Assembly (NCBI RefSeq): GCF_029269825.1
Contig: NZ_JARJHU010000003.1
Coordinates: 410,475 to 474,474 of the forward strand
Direction: 5' to 3'
Origin: Pedobacter sp. JY14-1
GTDB taxonomy: Bacteria; Bacteroidota; Bacteroidia; Sphingobacteriales; Sphingobacteriaceae
Length of the DNA: 64,000 bases
The notes under the pieces are model-generated. The model had not been told where the DNA came from. It made no database searches and worked only from the letters and a program-made list of their open reading frames with translations. This document shows, piece after piece, positions 61,167-64,000 of the stretch (within the stretch, counting starts at the first letter, position 1; the number at the start of each line of letters is the position of its first letter). The position numbers and the translations under genes were made by a program.

Positions 61167-61895
61167 ATGCTTCGTCATACAGGCCAAAAAAGAAGTTTCA
61201 GTCATAACCTTCGGCTTGCAGTATTGCTCTGCCTGAATGCAGGTTTTGTCAACGCAGCGGGGTTCATGGCTTTTGCCGTATTGACCACCAATGTTACCGG
61301 TCATGCAGCGCTGCTGGCGGTTCACCTGGCCAGCCTGAATTTACGGGCTGCGCGGATGGTTGGGTTATGGTTATTGTTGTTTCTGGCGGGTGCTTTCAGC
61401 TCCAGCTGGTATATCGGTCACATCGGCAGGGAAAAAGCTTTCGCCTATACAATTCCGATCGTGCTCATCTTGGTGCTGGTGCTGTTCATTGCCGTCTTTG
61501 GAAATAGTTACCGGCATACGCTGCCCGAAACGGAATACTTTGCCGGGAGCCTGCTTTTTGCCATGGGTATGCAGAACGCGCTGGTATCGATGATATCCGG
61601 CTCCGTGGTCCGGACAACGCACCTCACAGGAATGTTTACCGACCTCGGGATCGATCTTTCCCATGCAGTATTATCACGGGGACATATCAGTTCGCCCCAA
61701 AGGCGCCGGATCGGCCTGCGTTGTGCCATCATCGGTTCTTTTCTGCTGGGTGGTATAGGAGGTGGGTTTATTTACCTTAGGCTGAGCTTTGCTGCCTTTT
61801 ACATTCCCGCAGGGTTATTGGTGTTGACACTTTGCTACGATTACTTCCGTATCGGGATCAAACGGGTGGTTATTCATCATCGTCAGCGCATTTAG
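61167..61895 (+). CDS. YoaK/DUF1275-family membrane protein
   Basis: 242 residues, about six membrane helices. The DUF1275 pattern is clear: LLCLNAGFVNAAGFMAFAVLTTNVTGHAALLAVHLA near the N terminus (short form NAGFVNAAGF) and the central MGMQNALVSMISGSVVRTTHLTGMFTDLGIDL (short form GMQNALVSMISG). These proteins are thought to be inner-membrane transporters; the substrate is unknown. The gene lies between two identical tRNA-Val genes on the opposite strand. Confidence 0.85.
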   Translation: MLRHTGQKRSFSHNLRLAVLLCLNAGFVNAAGFMAFAVLTTNVTGHAALLAVHLASLNLRAARMVGLWLLLFLAGAFSSSWYIGHIGREKAFAYTIPIVLILVLVLFIAVFGNSYRHTLPETEYFAGSLLFAMGMQNALVSMISGSVVRTTHLTGMFTDLGIDLSHAVLSRGHISSPQRRRIGLRCAIIGSFLLGGIGGGFIYLRLSFAAFYIPAGLLVLTLCYDYFRIGIKRVVIHHRQRI

Positions 61896-61979
61896 CAACG
61901 CGATTCGGCGGGCACACTCAGGCCAATCCCAGGGTTACATTGTCTAAAGTACAAGGTTGGTTACCGGTGAGCCGGGTGT

Positions 61980-62021
61980 AAAAAAGAACTGGACAGCATC
62001 GAAATTAATCGATCTGTCCAG
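61980..62021 (-). terminator. Terminator after the second tRNA-Val gene
   Basis: Inverted repeat CTGGACAG (61989-61996) and CTGTCCAG (62014-62021) with an AT-rich inner part. On the minus strand it is followed by TTCTTTTTT, and it begins 5 bases after the tRNA 3' end, so it ends that transcript. Confidence 0.8.
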
Positions 62022-62026
62022 CAAAG

Positions 62027-62101
62027 TGGGAGATACTGGGTTCGAACCAGTGACCCCCTGCTTGTAAGGCAGGTGCTCTGAACCAGCTGAGCTAATCTCC
62101 C
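62027..62101 (-). tRNA. tRNA-Val (anticodon UAC), second copy, CCA not encoded
   Basis: All 75 bases are identical to the copy at 60875-60949, including the CTTACAA anticodon loop. The bases after the discriminator are CTTTG, not CCA, so the end must be added by the CCA-adding enzyme. It has its own promoter and terminator. The two copies flank the YoaK gene. Confidence 0.95.
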
Positions 62102-62115
62102 CTGATTTGGGACTG

Positions 62116-62146
62116 CAAATATACAGCCTTAAATCATTTATGCAAA
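62116..62146 (-). promoter_or_regulatory. Promoter of the second tRNA-Val gene
   Basis: On the minus strand: TTTG (plus 62143-62146), 19 bases, TATATTTG (plus 62116-62123). This is the clearest full Bacteroidota promoter in the window. It lies 14 bases before the tRNA. Confidence 0.75.
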
Positions 62147-62181
62147 AAAAGATCATTTTTTTTAAGAAGCATTATGGAAGC

Positions 62182-62907
62182 TCAGGAAAGCACTTCTTCC
62201 AGCACCTGGTGGGAACGGATCTCGCCAAAGGAAGCCGTATGTAATCTAAAGTAGATCAGAATTTTTTCCAGCAGGTGCCTTCTCATTTTATTACCGGTCC
62301 TTATTTCCGTTATCCTTTCAAAGGGCAGGCTGTAGAGCGAAATGAACAAAAGTGCGTCTTCCTGTTCCAGGTAATTCGGGTGCACGGGAACGGCAGACCT
62401 GAACTCGCCTTCCTGCAGATCAAAGTAACTGTCCCCGCTACGGGCCTGCGCATGCGGCGCAAACCCAAGGAACCGGGACAGTTTCAGCAGGAAAGACAGG
62501 TGAAAGTTTACACTGGCCTCGCCACATTCGTCAAACCAGCAAACCGAGTTGTAAATAAATTCGAACAAATGCTCATCCGCCGACTGCTGCCTGATGCTCT
62601 TATACAATACCTCATTCAGGAAGATCGTCATCGTGCTTTTGATCATGTCATATGGAATGGTCCTGAGCACAGGAAAGGGACGGGCTTCCCTGAGCCGTTG
62701 CAAGTTAGAGCCAGGTTTGTGATATACCACCATATCTATCAGGTGCAGCGGTTGCAGCATATTCATGCTGATCTTTGCCTTAGGTTTCCTCACGCCATTG
62801 ATCAGGTAAGACTGGATGCCGAACTTTTCAGTAAAGACTTGCACGATCACACTGGTGTCGCCGTAGAGCGTGGTCTTGAGTACGATTCCCCTGGTTTTAT
62901 GTAACAT
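62182..62907 (-). CDS. recO: RecO, DNA repair protein
   Basis: 241 residues from ATG at 62907, where MLHKTRGIVLKTTLYGDTS begins (frame open to 63024). The N-terminal OB fold (about 1-80) has the RecO pattern RGIVLKTTLYGDTSVIVQVFTEKFG in parts (short form GIVLKTTLYGDTS), followed by YLINGVRKPK; the helical C-terminal domain has HLSFLLKLSRFLGFAPH. RecO helps RecFOR load RecA at gaps. No zinc cysteines are present, as in many Bacteroidota RecO. Confidence 0.92.
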   Translation of the reverse strand: MLHKTRGIVLKTTLYGDTSVIVQVFTEKFGIQSYLINGVRKPKAKISMNMLQPLHLIDMVVYHKPGSNLQRLREARPFPVLRTIPYDMIKSTMTIFLNEVLYKSIRQQSADEHLFEFIYNSVCWFDECGEASVNFHLSFLLKLSRFLGFAPHAQARSGDSYFDLQEGEFRSAVPVHPNYLEQEDALLFISLYSLPFERITEIRTGNKMRRHLLEKILIYFRLHTASFGEIRSHQVLEEVLS

Positions 62908-62935
62908 ATCCCGTCTTATGTGGTAATACCGGTAC

Positions 62936-63256
62936 TCAACCGGTCTCGCCTTCAAACTTCCAGACCACCACAGCCCTTCCGTTTTTAACATGGCCCAGGG
63001 GCTCCCCGTTCTCATAATGGACAAACCTGATCCCGATACCCGGTGCTGCCTTTTTCTTCACCACAAAATACACCAGCAGGCACTGCATCCAGTTTTCTGC
63101 CGAAAGTCTGTCTTTCCACAGCTGCGGGTACACCCGTACCTCATTGCCCGTGATCTTCAGCAGGTGCTTTGCTTCTAAGGCCGATACGTTGGCAAGTATC
63201 TTCGCCGTTTGCTCTGCTTTGTTCCCTGCCTGATGTACCTTCTTCTTCGCGTACAT
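62936..63256 (-). CDS. Small protein of unknown function next to a DUF2130 gene
   Basis: 106 residues, soluble. Lys-rich N terminus (MYAKKKVHQAGNKAEQTAKILA), then a mixed region with LWKDRLSAENWMQCLLVYFVVKKK and a beta-like end (RAVVVWKFEGE). It lies 2 bases after the DUF2130 gene and 28 bases before recO, so it is probably translated from the DUF2130 message. I do not recognise it. Confidence 0.65.
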   Translation of the reverse strand: MYAKKKVHQAGNKAEQTAKILANVSALEAKHLLKITGNEVRVYPQLWKDRLSAENWMQCLLVYFVVKKKAAPGIGIRFVHYENGEPLGHVKNGRAVVVWKFEGETG

Positions 63257-63258
63257 AA

Positions 63259-64000
63259 TTAGTCCAGCAGCAAGGTATCGTCTTCATCTGTAAGGCTGAG
63301 CTGGATATTGTCGGTCCCGGCGATCCCTTCAATGGAGCCCCGGATGTGCGCCGCGTTCAGCAAGACCTTTTCCAGTTGTTTTTCCCTGGCCTTCCAGAGC
63401 TTTTCCATGGCATCGCGTTCCCTTTGTATGGATAGTTTCATGCTCATGAAGCCTTCGCGTATGGCCTTCCACTGTTCCGAAAATTCGTTGCTGGTCAGGT
63501 AATCATACAGCATATGCATTTTGTCGCCTTTGTTCTCCTGCGATTTTGCCGCACTGTAGAGTTTCATGATCCCGTCGCGCAGGATATAGGCTACGGCCTT
63601 TACCTCGTCGAAGGAACAGATCCACACGCCGTCGCGCTCCCCGAAGCAATCCATGCCTTTGGGATAGCACTGGGTAACGATCACTGCCACATCCACGCCC
63701 ATGCCCCGCATGTCCTTTTTCAGTTTTTCGATCCATTCCACCGAAAACTCCTTAGTGCGCTTGCTCTCATAAATGATACGCCCGCATTCCTGGCCGAACT
63801 GGTTCCGCACCAGGTGTACACAGTCTGCACCGCGTACGCCCTTGCCAACTTCCGTGATCAGGTCAAAAGGGAAGGAATTGCGCAGCAGTTCTTCCAGGAT
63901 CAGCTCCTGCACCTCGCCCTGCAATTGCATAGAGCCTTGTTCGGCCTTACGCTTCATTTCTTCTGCCAATTTCTTCTGGTCTTCCAGTTGTTTCTCCAAT
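63259..64000 (-). CDS. DUF2130-domain protein, 5' truncated by the window end
   Basis: About 247 C-terminal residues are visible; the start lies beyond 64000. A coiled coil (EKQLEDQKKLAEEMKRKAEQ) leads into the DUF2130 domain, which has a PD-(D/E)XK-like core: SFPFDLITEVGKGVRGADCVH with CGRIIYESKRTKEF, and FGERDGVWICSFDEV. A C-terminal coiled coil (RERDAMEKLWKAREKQLEKVL) follows. Function is unknown; the fold suggests nuclease ancestry. The 106-residue gene follows after 2 bases. Confidence 0.85.
   Translation of the reverse strand, partial: LEKQLEDQKKLAEEMKRKAEQGSMQLQGEVQELILEELLRNSFPFDLITEVGKGVRGADCVHLVRNQFGQECGRIIYESKRTKEFSVEWIEKLKKDMRGMGVDVAVIVTQCYPKGMDCFGERDGVWICSFDEVKAVAYILRDGIMKLYSAAKSQENKGDKMHMLYDYLTSNEFSEQWKAIREGFMSMKLSIQRERDAMEKLWKAREKQLEKVLLNAAHIRGSIEGIAGTDNIQLSLTDEDDTLLLD

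Noticed and set aside
62275..62904. Plus-strand open frame of 209 codons
   Set aside because: Lies opposite recO with no recognisable domain or signal; a mirror frame.

Overview
The window comes from a Bacteroidota chromosome, most likely a Sphingobacteriaceae member close to Pedobacter. The family is an inference from the whole gene set; no marker here fixes genus or species. The evidence is a set of gliding/type IX secretion genes (gldL, gldM, gldN, sprE/porW, gldB), an F-type ATPase operon without its beta and epsilon genes, type-2 IleRS, and repeated promoter boxes of the Bacteroidota form TAnnTTTG. I see no insertion sequence, prophage or CRISPR array. No stretch over 300 bases lacks a gene.

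Region 1 (1-9.8 kb) holds the motor and periplasmic ring genes gldL(partial)-gldM-gldN on the plus strand. They face a minus-strand operon sprE/porW - PBP1A - uvrC. Region 2 (9.9-15.9 kb) is the ATP synthase operon: two small membrane proteins, then atpB-E-F-H-A-G, with a terminator-like hairpin between atpE and atpF. Region 3 (16-21.6 kb) has ruvC on the minus strand, then a plus-strand run of a flippase-like membrane protein, a GT2 glycosyltransferase, a lone OppC-like permease, rnhB and a GT4-type glycosyltransferase.

Region 4 (21.6-37.8 kb) is mostly housekeeping: gcvT, comB, gldB diverging from an outer-membrane barrel gene and nadE, the operon rsmI - SHOCT protein - lnt, serS, a SIMPL protein, and the operon ileS - degenerate TraR/DksA - lspA, diverging from a short-chain dehydrogenase. 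Two lipoprotein-processing enzymes (Lnt, LspA) are here. Region 5 (37.9-42.3 kb) is a small accessory stretch: a lipoprotein, a ThiF/MoeB-rhodanese fusion, DUF4256 and DUF1398 proteins, an AraC regulator, two tiny genes, and two orphan hairpin/terminator structures that may be small RNAs.

Region 6 (42.3-51.4 kb) is the most interesting: a tightly packed eight-gene minus-strand operon reading TMEM220-like protein, EboA, EboB, EboC, EboD, EboE, EboF, Tat-exported phospholipase C. The ebo cluster is known for moving or handling an unidentified metabolite precursor (needed for scytonemin export in Nostoc; the EDB nematode-repellence cluster of Pseudomonas). No dedicated biosynthetic gene set lies beside it here, so its substrate is open.

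Region 7 (51.5-64 kb) has a secreted SMP-30-like propeller, a 2070-residue alpha-2-macroglobulin with a thioester motif and an embedded SusC-like carboxypeptidase-regulatory/plug module, a secreted hypothetical protein, a thioesterase, a secreted dienelactone hydrolase, two identical tRNA-Val(UAC) genes flanking a YoaK/DUF1275 gene, recO, a small unknown gene and a DUF2130 gene cut by the window end. Coding starts were refined from family alignments recalled from memory and from spacing to neighbours. No database search was run.
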